Source: an uncultured Eubacteriales bacterium
Lineage (GTDB): Bacteria > Bacillota > Clostridia > Oscillospirales > Acutalibacteraceae
Length of the DNA stretch: 64,000 bases
Direction: 5' to 3'
Assembly: GCA_900318495.1 (NCBI GenBank)
Contig: ONLA01000014.1
Location: 1-64,000 of the forward strand
Of the stretch, positions 51,649-59,689 are shown piece after piece (position 1 is the first letter of the stretch; every line of letters starts with the position of its first letter). A model generated the notes under the pieces. The model had not been told where the DNA came from, made no database searches, and was given only the letters and a program-made list of their open reading frames with translations. Position numbers and translations under genes: made by a program.

Positions 51649-53088
51649 TCAGTATTGTTTGCCCCAGAATACCATGTGCTTCGCGGGCTTTCCGCAGCAT
51701 ACGCAGGTGTCGGCAAGGTGTTCCTCCTCAAAGGGGATACAGCGGCTTTTAACTCCGCCCGTAACATCCTTAAGCTTTTCCTCGCACGCGCTGTCGCCGC
51801 ACCACATCGCCTTTATAAATCCGGGCTTGTTTTTGGCGGTCTCGATAAATTCCTCATAGCTTGTGGCGGTGAAGGTTTTTTCCCGGGTATTCTTGGCGGC
51901 GCGTTCGTACATATCGTTGTGGATTGTCACAAGAAGGTTTTCCGTAAACTCAGCCAGTCCGTCAAGCGGAACAAAAGCCTTTTCACGTGTGTCGCGTCTT
52001 ACAACAACACACTGGTTTTTCTCAATGTCCTTGGGCCCGATTTCAACGCGCACCGGCACGCCCTTCATCTCGTATTCCGCGAACTTCCATCCGGGAGCGT
52101 GGTCGCTGTCGTCAAGCTTTACGCGGAACTTTGTTTGAAGCTCCGCCTTTAATTCGTACGCCTTGTCAAGCACGCCTTCCTTGTGCTGGGCAACAGGGAT
52201 AATAACAACCTGAACCGGCGCGATTTTGGGCGGAAGCACAAGTCCGTCGTCGTCGCTGTGAACCATAATCAGCGCGCCGAGCATTCTTGTTGAAGTGCCC
52301 CACGAGGTCTGATGCGGATAATGAAGCTTGTTGTCCCTGCCCGTGTAGGTAATTCCGAAGCTTTTAGCGAAGCCGTCTCCGAAGTAGTGCGAGGTGCCGC
52401 CCTGCAAAGCAACGCCGTTGTGCATCATCGGCTCTATTGTGTAGGTGGCTTCCGCTCCGGCAAACTTTTCCTTCTCGGTCTTTTGTCCGGTTACAGCCGG
52501 AATAGCGAGGGTTTCTTTATAAAAATCGCTGTAAACCCTGAGCATTCTAAGGGTTTCTTCCTTAGCTTCCTCGGCGGTAGCGTGCATTGTGTGACCTTCC
52601 TGCCACAAAAACTCCGAGGTGCGCAGGAACGGACGTGTGGTTTTTTCCCATCTTACCACGCTGCACCACTGGTTATACAGCTTGGGCAGGTCGCGGTATG
52701 TATTAATAACCTTTTTGTAGTGCTCGCAAAAAAGTGTTTCCGAGGTGGGGCGAACAGCAAGGCGCTCTGTCAGCTTTTCCTGACCGCCTATTGTTACCCA
52801 TGCGCATTCGGGCGCGAAGCCCTCAACGTGATCCTTCTCCTTTTGCAGCAGACTTTCGGGAATAAACATGGGCATATACACGTTTTCGTGTCCGGTTTCC
52901 TTAAAGCGTCTGTCCATATCCGCCTGCATAAGCTCCCAAATCGCGTAGCCGTAGGGACGGATTACCATACAGCCCTTTACGCCCGAATAATCCACAAGCT
53001 CAGCTTTTTTTACAATGTCGGTGTACCATTTTGCGAAGTCCTCGTCGCGGCTTGTAATCGCCTCGACCATTTTCTTGTTTCCTGCCAT
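51649..53088 (-). CDS. proS: Prolyl-tRNA synthetase, archaeal/eukaryal type
   Basis: This ProRS charges tRNA-Pro. The 479-aa length and text ([57 protein letters not shown]) match the shorter archaeal/eukaryal class without the INS editing domain, not the roughly 570-aa bacterial class. The C-terminus has a zinc-binding-like end with [12 protein letters not shown], then [18 protein letters not shown]. This class is common in Clostridia. Promoter at 53164-53191. Confidence 0.95.
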   Translation of the reverse strand: MAGNKKMVEAITSRDEDFAKWYTDIVKKAELVDYSGVKGCMVIRPYGYAIWELMQADMDRRFKETGHENVYMPMFIPESLLQKEKDHVEGFAPECAWVTIGGQEKLTERLAVRPTSETLFCEHYKKVINTYRDLPKLYNQWCSVVRWEKTTRPFLRTSEFLWQEGHTMHATAEEAKEETLRMLRVYSDFYKETLAIPAVTGQKTEKEKFAGAEATYTIEPMMHNGVALQGGTSHYFGDGFAKSFGITYTGRDNKLHYPHQTSWGTSTRMLGALIMVHSDDDGLVLPPKIAPVQVVIIPVAQHKEGVLDKAYELKAELQTKFRVKLDDSDHAPGWKFAEYEMKGVPVRVEIGPKDIEKNQCVVVRRDTREKAFVPLDGLAEFTENLLVTIHNDMYERAAKNTREKTFTATSYEEFIETAKNKPGFIKAMWCGDSACEEKLKDVTGGVKSRCIPFEEEHLADTCVCCGKPAKHMVFWGKQY

Positions 53089-53105
53089 ATATTTTTCCTC
53101 CGGTT

Positions 53106-53141
53106 TAAGGCAGTCCGCGCTGAATTACGCGGTATTGCCTT
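53106..53141. repeat. REP-like hairpin R5
   Basis: TTAAGGCAGTCCGCG...CGCGGTATTGCCTT, lying 18 bases upstream of proS, between start codon and promoter, so it would be in the proS leader RNA. Confidence 0.65.
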
Positions 53142-53163
53142 GATTAATTATCGTAACATTTCT

Positions 53164-53191
53164 ATTATACAATAAATAATTATTTTGTCAA
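53164..53191 (-). promoter_or_regulatory. proS promoter
   Basis: Minus strand: TTGACA, 16-nt spacer, TATAAT. Confidence 0.8.
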
Positions 53192-53344
53192 TGACAACAC
53201 GCAGCCTGTTTATTCTTGTGAAAATTCGCGATTCCGCGCTTTGCCGGCGAAATTCGTCAGCGCGATATTATTGATTTCTTCACTAAGTTTGAAAGAAAAA
53301 CGCCGTTTTTCAACTAAAGGTTTATTTTGTGTACAAACAGTTGC

Positions 53345-53373
53345 TTGTAAGTTGATTTTTACTGTAGTATAAT
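53345..53373 (+). promoter_or_regulatory. Promoter of the MutS-like gene
   Basis: TTGTAA, 17-nt spacer, TATAAT, 27 bases before the start. The region 53192-53344 between the two promoters has no gene. Confidence 0.7.
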
Positions 53374-53399
53374 GGGGGTGAAAGATGAGGTGCGGTGAT

Positions 53400-55103
53400 A
53401 TGGAATACAGCTTGTTATATCCGCGAAACAAGGAAAAAAAGAGCAACACGCTCACAAACGAAAGCATCAACGACTTGTCAATTGATTTTATACTTGAAGC
53501 CCTGACCGACCAAAAGTACGAGCGCGAGCATATGCGCAAGCTTATGGTCAGCGTAACCGACGACCCCGAGGTCATCAGTTACCGCTGCGATGTGTTTGAG
53601 GATTTTCTCAGATTCCCCAAGCTGCGCACCGCGATGGAGGAGCTTGTGCGCAAGCTTGCGGATTTGCGCGACCTCGAGCGTTTTCAAAAGGATCAGGACA
53701 GCGCGGCGTTTTGGTCGCTTGTAAACCGCCTGCGCGAGGTTGACGAGTATGTTTGCTGTATCTCGATGCTGCGCGACGTTTTATCCTCTCTCGACATACG
53801 TTCAAAGGGGATGCGCGACCTGCTTGAAACAGTTACCAAAATTTCGCTTGAAAGCGGTTTCGACGATTTAAAGAAGGACATCGACGAAATGCTCGCCAAG
53901 GTTAAGCGGCTCAAAAGCATTACTATAGGCGTAAACCTTGACAGTATGCTCCGACCAAAATCAGCCGGAGTTGTCTGTCTGAACGACAGCGAGTTTAAGG
54001 AGAGCGGACTTATGCGCCGCTTTATGCGCTTTGCTGACCGCAGGGAGGAGCTTCATCACGGCACCGGTGACATAGAAAGCATCCGCCTGTTTCATCCTGC
54101 CACGCCAATATCAATGCCGGGCTTTACCCAAAAAACCGAGCTTAACGACAGTATGACAGGCGTTAAAATAAGCACAAGTACCGTTACGGGCGCCGACTCG
54201 CTTTCACACGCAATCAAGGATATTGTCACAAATATAATGAATCAAACCTGCAACGAAATCAAAAACACCGTTAAGCGCTATGTAAATATAAGCGGATATA
54301 TGCTTATCGGACTTATGCCCGAAATAATTTTCTATGTCCGCTGGGCTGAGCTTATCGACAAAATCAAAGCGCAGGGAATGCCGGTTTGCAAGGCTGAAAT
54401 TCTTCCGGCCGAACAGCGCGATTGCTCGTTTAAGGATTTGTACAACCTAAAGCTCGCCATAAAAAATGTTCAGGGCGATAACATCAACATAATTACAAAT
54501 GATATAGATTTTAACGACGATTACCGTATTTTCATTCTCACTGGTCCCAACCGCGGCGGTAAAACAATCTTTACCCAAGCCTACGGACTCGCCATGCACC
54601 TTGCACAGCTCGGAATATATGTTCCGGCTTCACGGGCGGCAATCAGTCCCTGCGACAACATTTTCACTCACTTTCCGGCGGACGAAAACGACACCGTTGA
54701 CCTCGGACGTTTGGGCGAGGAAAGCAAGCGCCTTTCCGAAATCTTTCAGGTTGCCACCGAGCGCAGTGTAATGCTGTTAAACGAAAGCCTCGCCACAACC
54801 AGCGTAACCGAAGGTCTGTTTATAGCCAAGGATGTTGTAAAGGCGATGAGATATTTGGGCGTGCGCTGTATTTTCAACACCCATATGCACGACCTCGCGC
54901 GGAGCGTAAACGAGCTGAACGATGCCGTTGAAGGCGGCAGCAAGGCGGCAAGCCTTGTAACGGGAATGCACGACGGCGAACGAAGCTTTAAGGTAAGCCT
55001 GCTGCCGCCGCAGGGAGTAAGCTACGCCAAGGACATTGCCCTGAAATACGGCATTTCATTTAATCAAATAAAAGACAGTATAAATAAGAACAAAGCGGAG
55101 TAA
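53400..55103 (+). CDS. MutS-like ATPase without mismatch-recognition domain
   Basis: This protein of about 567 aa (ATG 53400, MEYSLLYPRN; ATG 53385 is possible) has a helical lever-like N-terminal half. The C-terminal MutS-type ATPase has Walker A in TGPNRGGKTIFTQ near 379-391. The Walker B motif, usually ending in Asp-Glu, reads VMLLNESLATTS, with Asn in place of Asp. The mismatch-binding domain I and the C-terminal Smr nuclease of MutS2 are absent. It belongs to the small stand-alone MutS-related group, whose function is unclear; recombination or RNA/ribosome roles are only guesses. Monocistronic, with its own promoter and terminator. Confidence 0.78.
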   Translation: MEYSLLYPRNKEKKSNTLTNESINDLSIDFILEALTDQKYEREHMRKLMVSVTDDPEVISYRCDVFEDFLRFPKLRTAMEELVRKLADLRDLERFQKDQDSAAFWSLVNRLREVDEYVCCISMLRDVLSSLDIRSKGMRDLLETVTKISLESGFDDLKKDIDEMLAKVKRLKSITIGVNLDSMLRPKSAGVVCLNDSEFKESGLMRRFMRFADRREELHHGTGDIESIRLFHPATPISMPGFTQKTELNDSMTGVKISTSTVTGADSLSHAIKDIVTNIMNQTCNEIKNTVKRYVNISGYMLIGLMPEIIFYVRWAELIDKIKAQGMPVCKAEILPAEQRDCSFKDLYNLKLAIKNVQGDNINIITNDIDFNDDYRIFILTGPNRGGKTIFTQAYGLAMHLAQLGIYVPASRAAISPCDNIFTHFPADENDTVDLGRLGEESKRLSEIFQVATERSVMLLNESLATTSVTEGLFIAKDVVKAMRYLGVRCIFNTHMHDLARSVNELNDAVEGGSKAASLVTGMHDGERSFKVSLLPPQGVSYAKDIALKYGISFNQIKDSINKNKAE

Positions 55104-55106
55104 ACA

Positions 55107-55141
55107 AAAACACGGCAGTTAACAAAGCTGCCGTGTTTTTA
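55107..55141 (+). terminator. Terminator of the MutS-like gene
   Basis: AAAACACGGCAG / CTGCCGTGTTTT with T-run. Confidence 0.85.
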
Positions 55142-55142
55142 C

Positions 55143-55182
55143 TAAGGCAATACCGCATAATTCAGGTGTGCGGATTGCCTTA
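55143..55182. repeat. REP-like hairpin R6
   Basis: TAAGGCAATACCGCA...TGCGGATTGCCTTA, complete and nearly symmetric. It directly abuts element M5. Confidence 0.75.
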
Positions 55183-55282
55183 TACTAATTCCTGATAGAA
55201 AGTAGACTTATATTTTGCGAGGATATTTTTCGCAAGACAAGGCGAAGGACGCGGCAAGGCTGGCGCCTTGCAAAGTATTAGT
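55182..55282 (-). repeat. MITE-like element M5 (reverse orientation)
   Basis: Reads ATACTAATTCCTGATAGAAA from the left and ends GCAAAGTATTAGT. This shows the right-hand inverted repeat intact and lacks part of the opposite side. The end supplies the stop codon of the ECF transporter gene. Confidence 0.75.
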
Positions 55283-55829
55283 CATAAAGCGCGAGCTTTT
55301 GCTTGAACTTTACCGTATCGAGCGCTGCGGCAAGGATGATAAACATCACCGCGGCAACGGCGGCCTGAATCAGGTTGAACGGTGTTTCCGCCCAAGCCGC
55401 GCCGACGTCGTAGAGCAGCAAATTGGCTGCGAAGTAACCGCCGACGGTCACCAGCGAAGTAGGAAGAAGCATAAGCAGGGTCAGGGGGCTGAGAATACGG
55501 CTGTTCCCGCGCGCGCGCCGCGTACGGCGGAGCACAAGATAAAACGGCAGGACGTTAAGCGCCTTAATAAGCGCTGTCGGAATTGCCCAGACCGCGTATC
55601 CTGACAGCAAATCGGCAAACGCGCCGCCCAATGCGGACGCGATAAAGCCGAACGGAGCAGGCAGCACGCACGCCGCGAGATAAACTACGGCGTCGCCGGC
55701 GTGTGCGTATCCTACCGGCGCCGGAATTTTGATAAAAGCGGTCGCTACGGTTATCAGCGCCGCGAACATCGCGGTCAGCGCCATGGCTTTGCCGGTATAT
55801 TTAGTTTTTTGAACATTTGAAATTTGCAT
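55278..55829 (-). CDS. ECF transporter S-component-like membrane protein
   Basis: This 183-aa protein has five or six helices and the text GKAMALTAMFAALITVATAF, then PVGYAHAGDAVVYLAACVLP and GALGGAFADLLSGY, in the manner of substrate-binding S-components of energy-coupling-factor transporters (related to the TIGR04002 family). The energising EcfA and EcfT subunits are not in the window and are probably shared. The substrate is unknown; no riboswitch was recognised upstream. The last codons (ALYD and stop) run into the MITE end. A promoter-overlapping inverted repeat upstream suggests repressor control. Confidence 0.75.
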   Translation of the reverse strand: MQISNVQKTKYTGKAMALTAMFAALITVATAFIKIPAPVGYAHAGDAVVYLAACVLPAPFGFIASALGGAFADLLSGYAVWAIPTALIKALNVLPFYLVLRRTRRARGNSRILSPLTLLMLLPTSLVTVGGYFAANLLLYDVGAAWAETPFNLIQAAVAAVMFIILAAALDTVKFKQKLALYD

Positions 55830-55859
55830 TTATATCACTCCCTGTTTTGGAATGATTGC

Positions 55860-55922
55860 ATTGTAACACAAAACTGTATATATTAAAATACACAGTTTAT
55901 TAAAAAAATAAGTGTACAGTTT
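55860..55922 (-). promoter_or_regulatory. Promoter and operator-like repeats of the ECF gene
   Basis: A minus-strand TACAAT box lies at 55860-55865. AAACTGT (55871-55877) and ACAGTTT (55892-55898) form an inverted repeat across the -10 to -35 interval, and a third ACAGTTT lies at 55916-55922. The regulator is not known. Confidence 0.5.
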
Positions 55923-55931
55923 AGCCTCGCA

Positions 55932-55952
55932 AAAAAGAGAAGCCGTTTTGCG
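55932..55952 (-). terminator. aspS terminator
   Basis: Minus strand: GAGAAGCCGT / ACGGCTTCTC-type stem (some pairs shared with the loop), then TTTTTT. Confidence 0.8.
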
Positions 55953-55974
55953 ACGGCTTCTCCGAACATATATA

Positions 55975-57720
55975 TTATCTTAATTTTATATGAACCTCGC
56001 GGAGCTGCTGTTCGGTTACCTCGCCGGGTGAACCGAGGAGCACGTCCTGAGCGTTTGAGTTCATCGGGAACGCGATTACTTCGCGGATGTTTTCTTCGCC
56101 GTTGAGCAGCATAATCATTCTGTCAACACCGGGAGCCATACCGGCGTGCGGCGGAGCGCCGTATTGGAACGCGTTATAAAGCGCGCTGAATTTGGCTTTG
56201 AGGTCGTCCTCGCTGTAGCCCGCGATTTCAAACGCCTTTTTCATAATCTCAATGTCGTGGTTGCGCACAGCGCCCGAAGAAAGCTCTACGCCGTTGCATA
56301 CAATGTCGTACTGATAAGCCAAAATTTCCTCGGGATCCTTGTTGAGCAGAGAGTCAAGTCCGCCCTGCGGCATTGAAAACGGGTTGTGGGTAAAGATAAC
56401 CTTGCCGTCGTCGTCGCGCTCAAACATAGGAAAGTCAACTATGAAGCAAAGCTCGAATTTGCTTTCGTCAACCAGCTTTAAGCGGTTGGCGACCTCGGTG
56501 CGGATTTGACCGGCAAGCTTGGGAGCTTCGGCTGCAGTGTCGGCGATAAAGTAAATAACGTCGCCTGCCTTTGACGAGTTGCGGTCGATTAATTCTTCAC
56601 GGTCGCCGGGCTTTAAGAACTTGTCGATAGGTCCGTCAAAGGTCAAATCATCGTTAACCTTAACGTAACCCAAGCCCTTCATACCTATTGAAAGCGCGAA
56701 CTCCTCCATACGCTTGAACCACTTTTTGCTTTGAGCGGCGGCTCCGGGAACGTTGATTGAACGAACGCATTTTTTGCGGAAGGGAGCAAAGTCGGTTTCA
56801 ACGAACATATCGCTGATTTCTTTTATTTCAAGCGGATTTCTGAGGTCGGGCTTGTCTGTGCCGTATTTCAGCATAGCCTCGGCAAAGGGGATACGCTTAA
56901 ACGGAGGCTTGCTGACCTCTAAGCTGCTGAATTTTTTAAAGGTTTCATAAAGCACTTCCTCGGCAACGTCAAAAACGTCCTCCTGAGTAGCGAACGCCAT
57001 TTCAAAGTCAAGCTGATAAAACTCGCCCGGCGAACGGTCCGCCCTTGCGTCCTCGTCGCGGAAACAGGGGGCAATCTGGAAGTACTTGTCAAAGCCGCTG
57101 ACCATCAAAAGCTGTTTGAAAATCTGCGGAGCCTGCGGAAGCGCGTAAAACTTGCCCTTGTGCTTGCGGCTGGGAATAAGATAGTCACGCGCGCCCTCGG
57201 GTGATGAGGTTGACAGAATCGGTGTGTTGATTTCGTTAAAGCCCATTTCCTCCATCTTTTTTCTGAGGAAGGAAACAACCTTTGAACGGAATAAAATATT
57301 GTTGTGAACCTTCGGGTTTCTAAGGTCGAGAAAGCGGTATTTAAGTCTTACGTCCTCGCCGGTGTTGGTTGAAGTTGCAACCTCAAACGGGAGAACGTTT
57401 TTGCACTTGCCCAGCACCCTAATGTCCTCGGTGTGAACCTCGACAAAGCCCGTGGCGATTTTCTTGTTGATTGTGTCCTCGTCGCGCTTTACAACCTCGC
57501 CGCTGAGGGTTACGGTACATTCCTTGTTAATGCTTTTAAGCAGCTCGTCGTTGTGGACAACCACCTGCAAAACTCCGTACTCGTCGCGGATATCCAAAAA
57601 CATTACGCCGCCGTGGTCGCGGATATTTTCAACCCAGCCGGCAACCTTTACCTGCTGACCGATGTTTTCTTCTCTTAATTCACCGCAGCTTACGGTGCGG
57701 TACTCGTTGGCTTTTATCAT
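55975..57720 (-). CDS. aspS: Aspartyl-tRNA synthetase
   Basis: AspS charges tRNA-Asp. The 581-aa class II enzyme has the N-terminal OB-fold with VAGWVENIRDHGGVMFLDIR (27-46), then motif 2 in FRDEDARADRSPGEFYQLDF, the GAD insertion characteristic of bacterial AspRS, and motif 3 in GMAPGVDRMIMLL near 526-538. A full bacterial length is present. It has its own promoter and terminator. Discriminating or not cannot be judged here. Confidence 0.96.
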   Translation of the reverse strand: MIKANEYRTVSCGELREENIGQQVKVAGWVENIRDHGGVMFLDIRDEYGVLQVVVHNDELLKSINKECTVTLSGEVVKRDEDTINKKIATGFVEVHTEDIRVLGKCKNVLPFEVATSTNTGEDVRLKYRFLDLRNPKVHNNILFRSKVVSFLRKKMEEMGFNEINTPILSTSSPEGARDYLIPSRKHKGKFYALPQAPQIFKQLLMVSGFDKYFQIAPCFRDEDARADRSPGEFYQLDFEMAFATQEDVFDVAEEVLYETFKKFSSLEVSKPPFKRIPFAEAMLKYGTDKPDLRNPLEIKEISDMFVETDFAPFRKKCVRSINVPGAAAQSKKWFKRMEEFALSIGMKGLGYVKVNDDLTFDGPIDKFLKPGDREELIDRNSSKAGDVIYFIADTAAEAPKLAGQIRTEVANRLKLVDESKFELCFIVDFPMFERDDDGKVIFTHNPFSMPQGGLDSLLNKDPEEILAYQYDIVCNGVELSSGAVRNHDIEIMKKAFEIAGYSEDDLKAKFSALYNAFQYGAPPHAGMAPGVDRMIMLLNGEENIREVIAFPMNSNAQDVLLGSPGEVTEQQLREVHIKLR

Positions 57721-57760
57721 AAAAACTGTCCTTTCACGGATTTTTTACCCATTCTATAAT

Positions 57761-57789
57761 ATTATATCACAACTTAATAAATCAATCAA
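57761..57789 (-). promoter_or_regulatory. aspS promoter
   Basis: Minus strand: TTGATT, 17-nt spacer, TATAAT. Confidence 0.8.
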
Positions 57790-57815
57790 TACCCATTCGA
57801 TTTTTTTACGGCCTC

Positions 57816-57930
57816 ATACTAATTCCTGAAAGAAAGTAGACTTATATTTTGCGAAGATATTTTTCGCAAGACAAGGCGGAGGACGCCGCAAGGCTGGCGC
57901 CTTGCAAGGACGACAACGCAGTATTGCGGC
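57816..57930 (-). repeat. MITE-like element M6 (reverse orientation)
   Basis: ATACTAATTCCTGAAAGAAA...GCGCCTTGCAAGGACGACAA and onward to GCAGTATTGCGG, keeping the core hairpin; the far end is lost. Confidence 0.75.
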
Positions 57931-57948
57931 GCGTTATTGCAGCAAAAA

Positions 57949-58028
57949 GCAGGGCGCGCTTCCGTTTGACTCGCGGACGGACTCAAAAGATTGTTCACGT
58001 CCGCGAACCGGTCAACACGCGGCCCTGC
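57949..58028. other. 80-bp long imperfect hairpin downstream of the XRE gene
   Basis: GCAGGG / CCCTGC at the ends and an inner perfect CGCGGACG / CGTCCGCG pair, with a TTTGAC / GTCAAC match between. The whole folds as a roughly 33-bp imperfect stem. No gene is seen from 57931 to 58071, so this is either a terminator-like structure or an RNA element. Confidence 0.5.
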
Positions 58029-58071
58029 GGTTATTTTAATAAAATTCAGCTTACCTGCTTTGAACTGCTGC

Positions 58072-58410
58072 TTATTTAATTTCGGCAATATGCTCAACAA
58101 TCTCGGCAACCTTGATTTGCTGGGGCTCCTCAAGTCTGTCAAGCACGTGCTCTATGCGCGTCATTGCGTCGGAATTAAGCTCGTAAGTGCTTTTGTCGAA
58201 CGAAAGCACCTCTGCCATGGTGACTCCAAGCGCTTTGCATATTTTGTAAAGTGTGTCAATTGTCGGGCATTTTTCACCTCTTTCAAGTCTGCCCAGATAA
58301 GCCGGGTAAAGCCCTGCCTTTTTCGCAAGAGATTCCTGGCTGATGTCAGCCGTAAGACGGTACTTGCGTATGTTGCTTCCTAATTTTTTGTTTAATAACT
58401 CTCTGGTCAT
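58072..58410 (-). CDS. XRE-family helix-turn-helix regulator
   Basis: This 112-aa protein starts at ATG 58410 behind GAGGCGCGCA. It has a complete Cro/C1-type HTH (LGSNIRKYRLTADISQESLA, then KKAGLYPAYLGRLERGEKCP, about 10-50, followed by TLYKICKALGVTMAEVL). The C-terminal helix (SDAMTRIEHVLDRLEEPQQI) is probably for dimerisation. No ligand domain. The upstream region contains a promoter at 58461-58489. The target is unknown, though the divergent gene at 58676 is the nearest candidate. Confidence 0.88.
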   Translation of the reverse strand: MTRELLNKKLGSNIRKYRLTADISQESLAKKAGLYPAYLGRLERGEKCPTIDTLYKICKALGVTMAEVLSFDKSTYELNSDAMTRIEHVLDRLEEPQQIKVAEIVEHIAEIK

Positions 58411-58460
58411 TGCGCGCCTCGGAAAAATAAAAGAATTGTGTATAAATTTTCTTTTTAAAT

Positions 58461-58489
58461 ATTTTAACACAAATGCACATATTCGTCAA
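58461..58489 (-). promoter_or_regulatory. XRE regulator promoter
   Basis: Minus strand: TTGACG, 17-nt spacer, TAAAAT. A TGTGCATTTGTGT stretch lies in the spacer and ATGTGCATAATG recurs at about 58540. Confidence 0.65.
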
Positions 58490-58612
58490 GAAAAAAATAA
58501 TATTTTAATGTAAAAGCAATATAAATATTGAGCATTTTTAATGTGCATAATGTCTAAAACTTATGTCAAAAATGAAAAAAACGCTATATTTTCCGCGCCG
58601 ATAAAAATAAAC

Positions 58613-58641
58613 TTGAAAAAATGTAAATATAATTGTATAAT
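58613..58641 (+). promoter_or_regulatory. Promoter of the 58676 gene
   Basis: TTGAAA, 17-nt spacer, TATAAT. The interval 58490-58612 is AT-rich without a gene. Confidence 0.8.
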
Positions 58642-58675
58642 ATAACTCACAATTACCCTGAGAGGATGATTATCT

Positions 58676-59470
58676 ATGGAATATACCAAGGCTTTTGATT
58701 TAATAGCAGAAAAGGTCGGAGAGGAGCTTGAAAAGAACGGCTACACCCGTCAAAAGGTTGCCTCCGAGGGAGAGGGCAAGGATCTTGTAGCGCTCTTTAC
58801 AGGTCAGAATATTGCTTATTCGGTTGCCTATTTTACCGACAGACAGCAGATGGTTCTGCGCTCCTGCGCGATGACCGACGAAGGCCCCGACAACGAGTGG
58901 AAAACCCTTTCCACCTGGCTTTACGATGATGTTGTGGCTACTCAAAAGGACGCCGAAAGTATTGCGAACGACTTTGTTGACGGAGTTTCAAACGCTTCGG
59001 CAATCAAGCGCGCGAAGCAGGTTAAGCAAAAGAAGAAAAAGTCTGACGACGGAACAGCCGACCCGAAGTTCTTGGCTAAGCGTTTTGTGACATATTTTCC
59101 CGAGCTGAAGGAAGAAATCAAAAGCGAGGAGGATTGCTATTATCCTTTCCGCGGCGCAACCTTTGCCAAGGAGCACATAGCGCCCAAGCTTAAACCCTAT
59201 ATTGCCAAAGCCAACCGTAAGGAGCTTGAAAAGCTTGCGGGCGTTTTTAACCTTCAGTACGGCAACGGCGACGCCGACACGCGTTCAATCATCACAATAG
59301 TATTGCTCAATTCGCTTTCGCAGGACGAGTTTGACAAGCTTTACGAATACTTCGACGAGGATTTGTCAAGGGCTGCCGAAGCCGCCCGCAAATATATAGG
59401 AAAAGAAGTTAAGCCCGAAAAGCCGCCCAGGAAAACCGTTTCGAGAATGAGCACGCTCAAAGACCAGTAA
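58676..59470 (+). CDS. Conserved-looking cytoplasmic protein of unknown function
   Basis: This 264-aa soluble protein was not recognised. It has an alpha/beta N-terminal domain of about 105 residues (YTKAFDLIAEKVGEELEKNG; AYSVAYFTDRQQMVLRSCAM), then a Lys-rich linker (KRAKQVKQKKKKSDDG at about 115-130), then a helical part (about 135-245) with FVTYFPELKEEIKSEEDCYY and LNSLSQDEFDKLYEYFDEDL. It ends in a basic, Pro-rich tail. No signal peptide or membrane helix. It has its own promoter, a GAGAGGATGATTATCT leader and its own terminator. Confidence 0.75.
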   Translation: MEYTKAFDLIAEKVGEELEKNGYTRQKVASEGEGKDLVALFTGQNIAYSVAYFTDRQQMVLRSCAMTDEGPDNEWKTLSTWLYDDVVATQKDAESIANDFVDGVSNASAIKRAKQVKQKKKKSDDGTADPKFLAKRFVTYFPELKEEIKSEEDCYYPFRGATFAKEHIAPKLKPYIAKANRKELEKLAGVFNLQYGNGDADTRSIITIVLLNSLSQDEFDKLYEYFDEDLSRAAEAARKYIGKEVKPEKPPRKTVSRMSTLKDQ

Positions 59471-59472
59471 AT

Positions 59473-59500
59473 AACGGACGCTTTGGCGTCCGTTGTGTTT
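59473..59500 (+). terminator. Terminator after the 58676 gene
   Basis: AACGGACGC-TTTG-GCGTCCGTT followed by GTGTTTT. Confidence 0.8.
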
Positions 59501-59578
59501 TGACACGCGGATAATCAGTTTATATATAGTGAGCAGGATAGCGAGTGACGCTTCGGCTCCGAATTTATTAAAAAAGGC

Positions 59579-59615
59579 TTGACTTCTTTTGTTTTATGTG
59601 ATAAAATGTTATCAC
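59579..59615 (+). promoter_or_regulatory. Promoter of rpmG-secE-nusG with overlapping palindrome
   Basis: TTGACT (59579-59584), 17-nt spacer, TAAAAT (59602-59607). A palindrome GTGATAA-AATG-TTATCAC (59598-59615) spans the -10 box, so a repressor or an RNA hairpin near the transcript start is possible. Confidence 0.7.
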
Positions 59616-59689
59616 CTCTAAAAGGGGCTTTATTTTTGTGCCCTGCTGAGGGAGGCTAAAAATATTCCGAATAACCGGGAGGTGCCGTT

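Noticed and set aside
57819..58142. Minus-strand 107-codon frame near 58 kb
   Set aside because: It is read mostly from MITE element M6 and the long hairpin; the same residues appear in other repeat copies.
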